Below, piece by piece: positions 1 to 9,047 of a stretch of 64,000 nt of DNA. How positions within the stretch are numbered: the first letter of the stretch is position 1; every line of letters starts with the position of its first letter. The notes under the pieces were generated by a model that saw only the letters and a program-made list of their open reading frames with translations, did not search any database and was not told the DNA's origin. The DNA is taken from positions 35,967 to 99,966 of the forward strand of contig CAZBHH010000009.1 in NCBI GenBank assembly GCA_964492065.1, written 5' to 3'. A program made the translations under genes and the position numbers. Source of the DNA: JADKAC01 sp964492065 (GTDB taxonomy: Bacteria > Bacteroidota > Bacteroidia > Chitinophagales > BACL12).

Positions 1-452
1 GCCCCGAGCAGATCGTCGAATTGTACGCCGGCCCGAATACCTTCCTGTACGAATGGAACGATGGCTCTACTTCAAATACGCTTTCAATCTCCGAAATCGG
101 CACCTACTGGGTAGATGTGAACTCCAACGGCTGTGTTACCCGCGACAGTATTACGGTGGTTGCCGACCCTTGTCTATGTGAAATTATTGTACCCAATGCA
201 TTTACGCCAAACGGCGACGGTGTTAACGACAAATTCAAACAACTGGATTGCAACACGCTCAACAATTTCAGTATGCGCATTTATAACCGATGGGGAGAGT
301 TGATGTTTGAAACCGCCGATTACAATGACGGATGGGATGGCACTTTTGAAGGCAGTGAATGCGAAATGGGCTCTTATGTGTACGTCATTGATTACGCCAT
401 ACCCGAAGGCGAGAGCGGTCGCAAATCGGGCAGCTTTGTCCTGGTGCGATAA
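1..452 (+). CDS. T9SS cargo protein, C-terminal end (gliding-motility-associated / CHU_C sorting domain), 5' partial
   Basis: Only the last ~150 codons of a larger gene lie in the window; the frame is open to base 3. The visible part starts with an Ig-like strand region (WNDGSTS, GTYWVDV, then a Cys-bearing strand) and continues into a sorting domain with the marker VPNAFTPNGDGVND, followed by IYNRWGE and W-D-G motifs and ending in GSFVLVR. That pattern is the gliding-motility-associated C-terminal domain, the 'type B' signal that sends proteins through the type IX secretion system to the surface. The N-terminal functional part is outside the window, so the activity is unknown. Stop is TAA at 450-452; 271 bases without a gene follow before dnaE. 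Confidence 0.88.
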   Translation, partial: PEQIVELYAGPNTFLYEWNDGSTSNTLSISEIGTYWVDVNSNGCVTRDSITVVADPCLCEIIVPNAFTPNGDGVNDKFKQLDCNTLNNFSMRIYNRWGELMFETADYNDGWDGTFEGSECEMGSYVYVIDYAIPEGESGRKSGSFVLVR

Positions 453-665
453 ATTTACTGCGGCAAGTACACCGGATAAAAATGTATATTTCTGTATTTC
501 CCCCACTGGGATTTCGGATCCCCGCATTGCAGCAATGTTATATCACCCTGGTGCACACGGCGGCGTAACGGCGGGAAAGTGATTACCGTCAATACCTTCG
601 GTACATAATATTAACGGCGACGCATTTTTCTCTACATATTGTGAATAAAAATTCATGGTAACGGA

Positions 666-695
666 TTTGATAGCGGCATCAAATTCTTAAATTCG
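666..695 (+). promoter_or_regulatory. Candidate promoter of dnaE
   Basis: TTTG at 666-669 and TAAATTCG at 688-695 (one mismatch to TAnnTTTG) are 18 bases apart, the Bacteroidota -33/-7 arrangement. The start codon is at 724. Inference from pattern only. Confidence 0.35.
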
Positions 696-723
696 TAGCT
701 GTGAAACAAGAACCTGTTGCAGC

Positions 724-3700
724 ATGAAATTCTCGCATCTACACGTACATACCCAATATTCGCTCTTAGACGGCGCATCGGCTATTCCCGCGTTATATGC
801 CAAGGCTGTTTCCGACAATATGCCCGCCCTCGCCATTACCGATCACGGCAATATGTTTGGCGTTTTTCAATTTGTGGCCGAGGCGCAGAAACATAAAAAT
901 GCAGACGGCACACTCAAGGTAAAGCCAATCGTCGGCTGCGAATTTTATGTAGTTGAAAACCGGCACCGCCAAAGTTTTACCCGCGAAGAAAAAGATATGC
1001 GATATCACCAGGTGCTTCTGGCAAAAAACGAAACTGGCTACCGCAACCTGATGAAATTGTGTTCACTCGGATTTATCGAAGGCAATTACGGAAAATATCC
1101 CCGCATCGACAAAGAATTAATTGAAAAGTACAATGAGGGATTAATCGCAACAACCTGCTGCCTGGCGGCTGAAGTGCCAAGAGCTATCCTGCGCAAAACC
1201 GAAAGCGAAGCCGAAGAGATTTTTAAATGGTGGCTGAACATCTTCGGCGAAGATTATTATATCGAATTACAGCGGCACGACATTGCCGATCAGCAGAAAG
1301 TAAATGCCGTATTAATACAATGGGCAAAAAAATACAAGGTCAAAACGATAGCCACCAACGACGTACACTACGTAGAACAGGCGGATGCAAACGCCCATGA
1401 TATTTTATTGTGCATCAATACGGGTGAAAAACAATCCACGCCGAAATCCAAAGACGTAAGCGATGTAAGCGAATCGGTGAACAGAGGAACCCGGTTTGCA
1501 TTTAACAACGATCAATACTATTTCAAAACAAAACGGGAAATGGAAGCGCTGTTTGCCGACACGCCGGAATCGCTTGACAACACCAATGAGATAGTCGATA
1601 AAGTGGAATTGCTGAACCTGCATAAAGATATACTGCTCCCCCACTTTCAGTTGCCAAAGGGTTACGACGATCAGGATGCCTATCTCGCTCATATCACCTA
1701 TGAGGGCGCCAAAAAGCGATATAAAGAAATTACACCGGAAATTGATGAGCGCCTGCAGTTTGAATTGTTCACCATTAAGACGATGGGCTTTGCGGGATAC
1801 TTTCTCATCGTCGCCGACTTCATCAATTACGGCAAAGACATCGGCGTATTTGTCGGGCCGGGGCGGGGCTCTGCCGCCGGTTCCGCAGTGGCCTATTGCA
1901 TCGGCATCACCAATATTGATCCGATTAAATACGACCTGTTGTTCGAACGATTTTTGAACCCCGACCGCAAGACTATGCCCGATATAGATACCGACTTCGA
2001 GGATGAAGGGCGGCAGCGTGTCATAGACTACGTGGTGGAGAAGTACGGCAAAATGCAGGTGGCGCAATTAATTACCTACGGCACTATGGCTGCAAAAAGC
2101 AGTATCAAGGACGTAGCACGTGTCCTGGACCTGCCATTGGCCGAAGCAAACTTCCTGGCCAAATGCGTTCCCGACCGGCCCGGAACCAATCTCAACCGGA
2201 TTCTGCTGGCGCCTTTAACCGGAGAAAACAGCCTGGCCGCCAAAGAAAACCTATCTGCCGACGATATGGCACAGGTAAAACAACTGCGCAAAATCCATGA
2301 AGGCAATGATCTGCAGGCAACCGTATTGAAAGAAGCCTTAAAACTGGAAGGCTCTGTGCGCAACACCGGCATCCACGCCGCTGGCATCATTATCGCCCCG
2401 AAAGACCTCACCGATTTAATTCCGATTGCCACGGCTAAAGATTCGAATCTGTACGTTACCCAATACGAAGGCGATTATATCGAAAGTGCCGGCGTAATAA
2501 AAATGGATTTTCTGGGCCTGAAAACCCTATCCATTTTAAAGACAGCGTTAAAACTGATAAAAGAAAATCACGATGACGCCATAGACCTCGATAATCTGCC
2601 GTTAGACGACACCGCCACTTTTGAATTGTTCCAACGTGCCGAGACAAATGGCATCTTTCAGTTTGAATCTGCGGGTATGCAGAAATATCTGAAGGAATTA
2701 AAGCCGGATAAATTTGATGACCTGATTGCGATGAATGCACTTTACCGCCCCGGGCCAATGGACAATATCACCAGCTTTATCGCCAGAAAGCAGGGTAGGG
2801 AAAAAATTACCTACGACATCGCCGACATGCAGGAATTGCTGGAAGACACTTATGGAATAACGGTGTACCAGGAACAGGTGATGCTGCTGTCGCAGAAATT
2901 GGCGGGATTCACCAAAGGGCAGGCAGATAAATTGCGCAAGGCTATGGGGAAAAAGAAGCGCAAGGAGCTGGATGAAATGAAGGGCATTTTCATGGAGGGA
3001 TGCAAACAAAAAAATTACCCCGAAAAAGTTTGCGAAAAAATCTGGACCGATTGGGAGGCATTTGCGCAATACGCATTTAATAAATCGCACTCGACGGGAT
3101 ACGCATTGATTGCCTACCAGACAGCTTATTTAAAAGCGCATTACCCGGCCGAATATATGAGCGCCGTACTTACGCATAATATGTCGGCAATAGATAAGGT
3201 GAGTTTCTTTATCGAAGAGTGCCGGCGCATGGATATCCCCGTACTGGGCCCCGATATCAACGAGAGCCATTTGAATTTTTCGGTAAATACTAAAGGGCAA
3301 ATCCGGTTTGGTTTAGCAGCCATAAAAGGACTGGGATTGACAGCGGTAAATGCGCTGATAGAAGAGCGGCAGGAAAACGGCATTTTTAAAAACATCTTCG
3401 ATCTGGTGCGCCGTGTCAACCTGCGCACTGTAAACAAAAAATCACTCGAATCGCTCGTTCTTGCCGGTGCATTGGACGGGTTCGGCATACACCGTGCCGC
3501 CTATTTGGAAACGATTCCCGGCAATACGCATAACCTGGTGGAGGCATCCATCAAATACGGCAGCAATTTTAAAAACGGCGTAGTCAATGAGCAGCCTACA
3601 TTATTCGGCGAATTCGCATCCATCGAAGTGGCCGAACCGGCAATCCCCGAAATACCCGAATGGACACTCATCGACAAGCTTAAAAAAGAACTGGAAGTCT

Positions 3701-4305
3701 GCGGTATGTATCTCAGCGGCCATCCGTTGGATGAACAGCGCATAGAAATTGAAGCGCTGCGCACCTGTACCATCCGGGAAATTTCAAAATACATCGACCA
3801 GCACATTGCAATCATCGGACTGGTCAGCGGATCGGTAACACGTACGAGTAAAAACGGTGAGAAATTTATCATTTTCAACATCGAAGATTATTCCGATACG
3901 ATTGAATGCGCCCTGTTCCGAGAGCAGTACGTGCGATTTAAGCATTACGTGGAAGAACCGGGCTATATCGTCTGTGTCAAGGCAAATGTAAAGCACAGCT
4001 ACCGCGACAAGGAGAAATTAGAATTGCGTGTAACCGAAATAGCATTACTCAGCCAGGTACGGGATAACCAGAAACTAAAAGTGATGTTGACAGTGCCGTT
4101 GCAGTCGGTAAACCGGGATTTTATCACTAAAATGGGCGCCCTGATCCAACAGCACCCCGGCAAAGACAGCGTGGTGTTGAAAGTCAGCGACGGACAGTGC
4201 GATCTGAATTTCAGGTCGTCCAACGGATCGGTGCATATCAACAGGCAACTGATAAAGGCAATGCAGCAATTGGGTGGCAACGAGGTAACAGTTATGCGAG
4301 GTTGA
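724..4305 (+). CDS. dnaE: DNA polymerase III subunit alpha
   Basis: Catalytic subunit of the replicative polymerase, 1193 residues, usual length for DnaE. The PHP domain is at the N-terminus (HLHVHTQYSLLDGA from residue 5; TDHGNMFG from 39). The polymerase active-site aspartates are visible in PDIDTDF (419-425) and in the KMDFLGLKT stretch (D595); the fingers/helix-hairpin-helix region (YRPGPMDNI, CEKIWTDWEAFAQYAFNKSH) follows, and an OB-fold is near residues 1020-1080. ATG at 724 gives the standard N-terminus. It is separated from trx by about 80 bases and probably transcribed alone. Long antisense frames inside it are shadows. No truncation or frameshift seen. Confidence 0.97.
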   Translation: MKFSHLHVHTQYSLLDGASAIPALYAKAVSDNMPALAITDHGNMFGVFQFVAEAQKHKNADGTLKVKPIVGCEFYVVENRHRQSFTREEKDMRYHQVLLAKNETGYRNLMKLCSLGFIEGNYGKYPRIDKELIEKYNEGLIATTCCLAAEVPRAILRKTESEAEEIFKWWLNIFGEDYYIELQRHDIADQQKVNAVLIQWAKKYKVKTIATNDVHYVEQADANAHDILLCINTGEKQSTPKSKDVSDVSESVNRGTRFAFNNDQYYFKTKREMEALFADTPESLDNTNEIVDKVELLNLHKDILLPHFQLPKGYDDQDAYLAHITYEGAKKRYKEITPEIDERLQFELFTIKTMGFAGYFLIVADFINYGKDIGVFVGPGRGSAAGSAVAYCIGITNIDPIKYDLLFERFLNPDRKTMPDIDTDFEDEGRQRVIDYVVEKYGKMQVAQLITYGTMAAKSSIKDVARVLDLPLAEANFLAKCVPDRPGTNLNRILLAPLTGENSLAAKENLSADDMAQVKQLRKIHEGNDLQATVLKEALKLEGSVRNTGIHAAGIIIAPKDLTDLIPIATAKDSNLYVTQYEGDYIESAGVIKMDFLGLKTLSILKTALKLIKENHDDAIDLDNLPLDDTATFELFQRAETNGIFQFESAGMQKYLKELKPDKFDDLIAMNALYRPGPMDNITSFIARKQGREKITYDIADMQELLEDTYGITVYQEQVMLLSQKLAGFTKGQADKLRKAMGKKKRKELDEMKGIFMEGCKQKNYPEKVCEKIWTDWEAFAQYAFNKSHSTGYALIAYQTAYLKAHYPAEYMSAVLTHNMSAIDKVSFFIEECRRMDIPVLGPDINESHLNFSVNTKGQIRFGLAAIKGLGLTAVNALIEERQENGIFKNIFDLVRRVNLRTVNKKSLESLVLAGALDGFGIHRAAYLETIPGNTHNLVEASIKYGSNFKNGVVNEQPTLFGEFASIEVAEPAIPEIPEWTLIDKLKKELEVCGMYLSGHPLDEQRIEIEALRTCTIREISKYIDQHIAIIGLVSGSVTRTSKNGEKFIIFNIEDYSDTIECALFREQYVRFKHYVEEPGYIVCVKANVKHSYRDKEKLELRVTEIALLSQVRDNQKLKVMLTVPLQSVNRDFITKMGALIQQHPGKDSVVLKVSDGQCDLNFRSSNGSVHINRQLIKAMQQLGGNEVTVMRG

Positions 4306-4306
4306 T

Positions 4307-4314
4307 TACCTTTG
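4307..4314 (+). promoter_or_regulatory. Candidate -7 box (TACCTTTG) for thioredoxin
   Basis: Exact TAnnTTTG match immediately after the dnaE stop, about 70 bases before the trx ATG. No clear TTTG at -33 spacing, so support is partial. Confidence 0.35.
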
Positions 4315-4384
4315 CAACGGAACTTTAAACGGCGTGATGTGTTTATGGAATTACTCATTTTAAAAATTTATTAAATATTTAATT

Positions 4385-4702
4385 ATGGCTTTAGAATTTA
4401 CCGATGCTAACTTCAAAGAAGTAGTGCTGGACAGCGACAAATTATCCATTGTCGATTTTTGGGCGGAATGGTGCGGCCCCTGCCGTGTCGTAGGCCCGAT
4501 CGTGGAAGAACTTGCAAAAGATTACGAAGGGAAAATCAATGTGGGCAAACTGAATGTTGACTTTAACGCAAACGTGAGTCAGCAATACGGCATCCGCAAT
4601 ATCCCCACCATTTTGTTTATCAAAAATGGCGAAGTGGTTGACAAGCAGGTAGGCGCTGTTCCTAAAAGTGTTCTGGAGGCGAAGATTAAACAACATATCT
4701 GA
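4385..4702 (+). CDS. trxA: Thioredoxin
   Basis: Small cytoplasmic disulfide reductase of 105 residues, the normal thioredoxin length. The redox motif WCGPC is at residues 29-33 and the cis-proline is P74 in RNIPT. No signal peptide. It lies downstream of dnaE and is followed within 30 bases by a strong intrinsic terminator, so it is a short transcription unit. The gene symbol is by family; other thioredoxin paralogues may exist elsewhere in the genome. Confidence 0.95.
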   Translation: MALEFTDANFKEVVLDSDKLSIVDFWAEWCGPCRVVGPIVEELAKDYEGKINVGKLNVDFNANVSQQYGIRNIPTILFIKNGEVVDKQVGAVPKSVLEAKIKQHI

Positions 4703-4727
4703 TTTTAATTGCATTCACGAAATAAAG

Positions 4728-4759
4728 AAGCCTTCCTGCGTTGTAAGAAGGCTTTTTTT
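4728..4759 (+). terminator. Intrinsic terminator after thioredoxin
   Basis: Perfect 8-bp stem (4728-4735 with 4747-4754), 11-base loop, then a run of seven T (4753-4759). It ends the trx transcript just before the DUF58 start at 4768. Confidence 0.85.
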
Positions 4760-4767
4760 GTTGAACG

Positions 4768-5703
4768 ATGGTATCGCCGTTAATAACCATGCAGGACATA
4801 CGCCGGGTGGAGAACCTGGAGTTTCTCGCACGCCAGGTGGTGGAGGGGTTTTTCCTCGGCTTGCACAAAAGCCCGTTTCACGGTTTCTCTGTGGAATTTG
4901 CCGAACACCGCATTTACAACCCCGGCGAATCGGTGCGCCATGTGGATTGGAAAGTTTATGGCAGAACTGACCGCATGTACACCAAAAAGTTTGAAGAAGA
5001 GACCAACCTGCGCTGCCAGGTAGTCATCGACGCTTCTTCCAGTATGTACTACCCCGAACCGGATGCCGGACAAACACATGCCGGGTATAATAAATTGCTG
5101 TTCTCCGCCGTTTGCGCAAGCGCCCTGATTTATTTGTTGAAAATGCAGAGAGACGCCGCCGGGCTATCGATATTTGCCGATGCAATATTACTGCATACCA
5201 AGGCCGGCTCCAGCAATGTGCATCATAAATTGCTACAATCGCAACTGGAACAATTCATCGGTAAACGCAGCCGTAATGTAACGACGCAGGCGGCGAAAAG
5301 CCTCCATCAGTTAGCCGAAAGCCTCCACCGGCGAAGTCTTGTAATTATCTTCAGCGATATGTTCGACAGCGCCGAAAACCCCGATGATTTATTCTCTGCC
5401 TTACAACACCTGAAATACAATAAACACGAAGTGATTTTATTTCACGTCATCGATAAGCGCAAAGAAATTGATTTCGCATTCGACAACCGGCCTTATGTGT
5501 TTATCGATATGGAGACGGGTGAAAAAGTAAAACTGCGCAGCAATGAAGTGAAGAGCCGCTACGCCGAACAGATGCAACTGTTCCTGAAACAATTGCAATT
5601 GCGCTGCCATCAATACCAGATCGATTTCATCGCGGCGGATATCAATAAGGATTTCAAGCAAATTCTGCTGCCTTACCTGGTGAAGCGCATGAAGATGAAA
5701 TGA
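4768..5703 (+). CDS. DUF58 domain-containing protein (VWA-like fold)
   Basis: 311-residue cytoplasmic protein. The DUF58 signature is visible in the N-terminal third: a GESVRHVDWKVYGRTD stretch followed by a Phe-Glu-Glu-Glu motif, then an integrin-like MIDAS motif DASSS on strand one of a von Willebrand A fold, and a later FSDMFD strand. Family members usually sit between a MoxR AAA ATPase and Bat (aerotolerance) VWA membrane proteins. Here neither is adjacent: trx is upstream and a secreted esterase downstream. Another MoxR/VWA pair is 50 kb away in this window. The precise role is unknown; a chaperone or assembly role with a MoxR ATPase is the family-based inference. Confidence 0.85.
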   Translation: MVSPLITMQDIRRVENLEFLARQVVEGFFLGLHKSPFHGFSVEFAEHRIYNPGESVRHVDWKVYGRTDRMYTKKFEEETNLRCQVVIDASSSMYYPEPDAGQTHAGYNKLLFSAVCASALIYLLKMQRDAAGLSIFADAILLHTKAGSSNVHHKLLQSQLEQFIGKRSRNVTTQAAKSLHQLAESLHRRSLVIIFSDMFDSAENPDDLFSALQHLKYNKHEVILFHVIDKRKEIDFAFDNRPYVFIDMETGEKVKLRSNEVKSRYAEQMQLFLKQLQLRCHQYQIDFIAADINKDFKQILLPYLVKRMKMK

Positions 5704-5843
5704 TGCATTCCTCGCCTTGCTAAGGCAGGTCACCGGGTTCAGCCGCTGCGTATTCAAGCAATTCGCACTCCTACCCTCCCGTTACAAGTGTTAACTTCCA
5801 TGATGTTTTTTACAAATTCCCCGCCATTTATATTGCATTTTTT

Positions 5844-5851
5844 TAACTTTG
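5844..5851 (+). promoter_or_regulatory. -7 box (TAACTTTG) for the secreted esterase
   Basis: Exact TAnnTTTG match ending only 5 bases before the ATG at 5857. If used, the transcript would be essentially leaderless. It also argues against the longer reading from 5788. Confidence 0.5.
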
Positions 5852-5856
5852 AAAAA

Positions 5857-7008
5857 ATGAATAAAACAATTACCGCATTACTCCTCATCAGCCTTGCAAT
5901 TGTTCCTACGGTGCAGGCACAGATTTCCTACAGCACGAGCATTGTCGCCGATGGAATAACCCGCAGTTACAGGGTGTATGTTCCAGCGATATATGACGGC
6001 TCCACGCCGGTACCATTAGTATTTAACCTCCACGGCTACACTTCCAATGCTGTCGAACAGGAGATGTACGGCGATTTCCGGCCAATTGCCGACACCGCCA
6101 ATTTCATAATTGTATGCCCGAATGGCACCGATGATGCTACGGGCGTCCGGTTCTGGAATTGCCTGGGCGCAGATAATGTCGGAGTGGACGATGTCCATTT
6201 TATATCCCTGCTTATCGACACCCTGTCTGCAGAATACAACATCGATGCAACGAGAATTTATTCCACCGGCATGAGCAATGGCGGCTTTATGAGCTATACA
6301 CTCGCAGGCGAATTGGGCGACCGCATAGCTGCCGTTGCCTCTGTGTGCGGCAGTATCACGTACGACAGGTTTCCCGCCATTATGCCCACCCATCCGACAC
6401 CCGTCATGGAAATTCACGGCACGGCGGATTTCACTATTCCTTACGACGGCTTCCTGATATTTATGCCCGTGGAAGCGGTATTGGATTATTGGATTGAGTT
6501 TAACAATTGCGATTCGGTTCCCGAAATCATTGAGGTCCCGGATATCAGCCCCGGTGATGGATGTACCGCTACCCATTATATATATTCAGGCGGCGCCAAC
6601 AATACCCGTGTTGAGCTATTTAAAATTAACGGCGGCGGTCATACCTGGCCGGGATCGCCGATCATAATTGGCGTTACTAACCAGGACATAAATGCGAGCC
6701 TGGAAATATGGCGGTTCTTTTTGCGCTACAGCCTCGATGCATTAACCGCTATTCCGGAATCCTCCTTTGAAACCGCCGATTTGCGCATTACGCCCAATCC
6801 TGTGAAATCGGAATGTACTATTGCTGCCGACAATGCCCGGCTCGGCGAGGTGCGCCTGTTTGATATGCAGGGCGCCTGTGTATTTGCGGACTATTCCAAT
6901 GCGACAGATGTGAAGACAATAGATCTGCAAAACCTGGCGCCGGGAATGTACACACTGATGTGCAAGGTAAACGGCCGGTATCAATTTGAAAAAATTATCC
7001 GGCAATAA
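5857..7008 (+). CDS. Secreted PHB-depolymerase/feruloyl-esterase-like hydrolase with T9SS sorting domain
   Basis: 383 residues from ATG 5857, chosen because it starts directly at a signal peptide (MNKTITALLLISLA...QAQ); the frame also opens at 5788, which would bury that signal. The catalytic part is an alpha/beta hydrolase of the LpqC/polyhydroxybutyrate depolymerase family: oxyanion region NLHGYTSN, nucleophile elbow GMSNGG, and a late GGGHTWPG with the catalytic His. Substrate is not readable from sequence; esters of plant polymers or polyhydroxyalkanoates are the family's usual targets. The last ~75 residues begin with RITPNPV and end ...KIIRQ, a type A T9SS sorting domain, so it should be exported and surface-anchored or released. 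Confidence 0.88.
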   Translation: MNKTITALLLISLAIVPTVQAQISYSTSIVADGITRSYRVYVPAIYDGSTPVPLVFNLHGYTSNAVEQEMYGDFRPIADTANFIIVCPNGTDDATGVRFWNCLGADNVGVDDVHFISLLIDTLSAEYNIDATRIYSTGMSNGGFMSYTLAGELGDRIAAVASVCGSITYDRFPAIMPTHPTPVMEIHGTADFTIPYDGFLIFMPVEAVLDYWIEFNNCDSVPEIIEVPDISPGDGCTATHYIYSGGANNTRVELFKINGGGHTWPGSPIIIGVTNQDINASLEIWRFFLRYSLDALTAIPESSFETADLRITPNPVKSECTIAADNARLGEVRLFDMQGACVFADYSNATDVKTIDLQNLAPGMYTLMCKVNGRYQFEKIIRQ

Positions 7009-7473
7009 TGCTGCGCTGACATGTTGAAACTCTCCGGCAGCTTAGGCTTGCATTTACTAACAGCACATTTTTAATTTGTATGCTTAACCGGTTGTTTTTT
7101 AACAGCACACAAGGGAAATTTGCAATTTACACCGGATGACAACGGCGGACACGAGACAATCCCGACCTGTATTTTTTATTTCTTACTATATGCCGTATAG
7201 CTGCAGGACTATCTAAATCCAATGTTATAATTTTTTTACATTTTATATTTTTCAATGCAGTGTAAAGGACTATGAAATTGAAATTACTCATTGGCTTTTT
7301 TTATTTTTGATATATAATGCATTTTGAGTCGAACCGCAGTTAACGGCAACTAAAAACCGGAACAAATTGACAATCGCAGGGTGAAACGGCGCCACATGTT
7401 GTTTGTCAAAATTTTTAATTGTACCGCACCCGCTTAACTGCCGGCTATTGATACTTATGGTAAATGTATAATT
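7009..7473. other. Gene-free interval, strongly AT-rich in the middle
   Basis: 465 bases with no supportable gene. Two hand-counted lines (7201-7320) are about 24 percent G+C against roughly 45-50 percent nearby. An ATG at 7272 opens a 12-codon signal-peptide-like frame ending in TGA (MKLKLLIGFFYF), probably chance or the stump of a lost exported gene. No clear terminator or TAnnTTTG box with correct spacing before the next gene. Confidence 0.6.
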
Positions 7474-8067
7474 ATGACGCTAAAAGAGTTTATTAAAAGG
7501 TATGATACTGACAGTACAATCGTACTTGTTGAAGGCAAGCGAAATGTTCCGGAGGCAGATAAAGCACATTTGATTGCGCTGGGTAAGCTATTGGCATCGA
7601 AGACACAAAAAATGATGTTCCGGAGCGGTAATGCAGTTGGCGCAGATCAGTTATTTTCGGAAGGGATTACATCTGTTGACAAAAGAAGATTGCAAGTTAT
7701 TGTGCCGTATGCAGGACATAGGCTGAAATCGAACCCTGCCTATGAAACTGTCTCTTTGGACGAACTAAACCTCGCCGAAGAGGCGGAAGTGGTTTATCAA
7801 TCGAAAAGCTACAAGAAAATGGAAAAACTCATCGATCAATATGTTGCGGGCACCAATAACCGCTTCACGATAAAGGCAGCATATATAATTCGGGATACAG
7901 TCAAAGCGATTGGATCCGCCGCAATTAAACCGGCAGCGATTGGTATTTTTTACGACGATTTAGATAACCCGATGTCCGGCGGTACCGGCCACACGATGCA
8001 AATTTGTCAACAAAATAATATTCCCGTAATTGATCAAAAAACCTGGTTCAAATGGTTGCGGGTATAG
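7474..8067 (+). CDS. SLOG/Rossmann-like domain protein of unknown function
   Basis: 197-residue cytoplasmic protein. It resembles the SLOG/DprA-like group: an early VLVEGKRNVPEAD strand-turn, FRSGNAVGADQLF (the G-x-A-x-G-A-D type turn typical of SLOG nucleotide-binding loops), IVPYAGHR, and a late SGGTGHTMQICQQ followed by a strand IPVID. Families with this fold bind or cleave nucleotide-derived signals and often appear in defence or signalling loci; that is inference. It stands alone, with 465 gene-free bases before and 289 after, an accessory-gene setting. The ATG at 7474 is the first in frame. Exact function unrecognised. Confidence 0.65.
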   Translation: MTLKEFIKRYDTDSTIVLVEGKRNVPEADKAHLIALGKLLASKTQKMMFRSGNAVGADQLFSEGITSVDKRRLQVIVPYAGHRLKSNPAYETVSLDELNLAEEAEVVYQSKSYKKMEKLIDQYVAGTNNRFTIKAAYIIRDTVKAIGSAAIKPAAIGIFYDDLDNPMSGGTGHTMQICQQNNIPVIDQKTWFKWLRV

Positions 8068-8356
8068 ACCGGTAAGCCCTTATTGACCAACCAGGTAAAA
8101 AAGAGTTCAAATGGAATTAACAGTGGAAAGACAATACGCCGGTTGAACTTTTACATTAAGTGGGCATCAACAGCAGAATTCAGGACGAGATTGAAGAAAC
8201 CTTAAACAACCGCTTATACTGACCTGTTGAAGGTAACCGATTGCCGGACCGGCCGAATGTCTGCCAGGCAATATAACGCAGTTGAACGGCAATACCCCGG
8301 CAGCATTTACAAATAAATGTCTCCGGGTACCGGTTATTTTTTAACCGGCATTGCGG
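8068..8356. other. Gene-free interval with possible coding remnant
   Basis: 289 bases without a credible gene. A GTG at 8160 opens a 20-codon frame to a TGA at 8220-8222 whose translation is protein-like (NSRIQDEIEETLNNR), perhaps a gene remnant. A 7-bp palindrome (8330-8336 with 8342-8348, five-T loop) sits just downstream of the minus-strand gene but lacks a clear T tract on either strand, so it is only a weak terminator candidate. Confidence 0.4.
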
Positions 8357-8779
8357 TTAAAGTTCTACATGGGTATTCTTAAAATACTTGCGCACCCAGG
8401 CGGTCATCTGGTTTTGAGTCATATCGGGCGCCGTATGCACCGCCAGTAATTTCCCGGCCATTATGGAATCCAGCCTGAACATTTTTTCGAGTTCTGTCTT
8501 TGTGCCGGCGGGTCCGAAAACCACCAACTGATCGGCTTTCATTGCCAGAGTGCGCACCTTATCCAGAAACCGCTTGCGTTGGTCTTGAATTTTGGATTCC
8601 CGTTTATGTTCCTCGTCAAAAAACTGATTGCCGAACCTGGTAGTGCTTTTTCCTTCACCCGGAATGCGTTCACGGTAATCCACATTTGCCGGCACTTCCT
8701 GAATATTGGGCGTATCGCCATTTAATTCAATAATCACAGCCTTTGAGCCGTCAATCCAAATTCCCATATTTCGTGTCAT
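8357..8779 (-). CDS. Small eRF1-like / host-attachment-like conserved protein
   Basis: 140 residues, no signal peptide. The N-terminus GIWIDGSKAVII and the later strand QLVVFGPAGTKTELEKMF, followed by LLAVHTAPDMTQNQMTAWVRKYF, match my memory of a small Bacteroidota family related to the bacterial/archaeal eRF1-like (baeRF) or host-attachment group. In the eRF1 superfamily this fold recognises RNA or ribosomes; whether this short form does so is unknown. A second in-frame ATG four codons on (GIWIDGS after it) is an alternative start. It is transcribed alone on the minus strand, divergent from the ABC gene. Confidence 0.6.
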   Translation of the reverse strand: MTRNMGIWIDGSKAVIIELNGDTPNIQEVPANVDYRERIPGEGKSTTRFGNQFFDEEHKRESKIQDQRKRFLDKVRTLAMKADQLVVFGPAGTKTELEKMFRLDSIMAGKLLAVHTAPDMTQNQMTAWVRKYFKNTHVEL

Positions 8780-9047
8780 ACTTCAAAGAATTTTCTTTCC
8801 TTAAAATACACCTTACAGCAGGTTTGCCGTGCGGTCATCTTAAGAAAACGGTGATTTTTCATTAAGTGAAATCAGTATGCAAAGTTCGGCAATTCGGGGC
8901 AAAGTAGGAAATATGGCGCCGGAAGGGGCGGCTACGGCGCCATCGGCAAATGTATGCAGCAGCAGAATTGGGCAATTTTCACACAGGCGCTTTCCGCACT
9001 GTTCACATCCTGAACAATATTCTGGCAAGGCTTTTTATTTTTACTCC

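Noticed and set aside
307..582. 91-codon plus-strand frame overlapping the first T9SS gene
   Set aside because: Mostly overlaps a certain gene in another frame; composition not protein-like.
1405..2067. 220-codon open frame antisense to dnaE
   Set aside because: Lies wholly within the conserved catalytic region of dnaE and has no domain character; a shadow frame.
5714..5726. 5-bp hairpin after the DUF58 gene as a terminator
   Set aside because: Short stem and no T tract on the plus strand.
7272..7310. 12-codon frame MKLKLLIGFFYF with signal-peptide look
   Set aside because: Too short and in a very AT-rich stretch; no promoter or coding continuation, so not called as a gene.
8330..8348. 7-bp palindrome as a terminator for the eRF1-like gene
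   Set aside because: No T run follows on either strand; mentioned only as a weak candidate in the interval entry.
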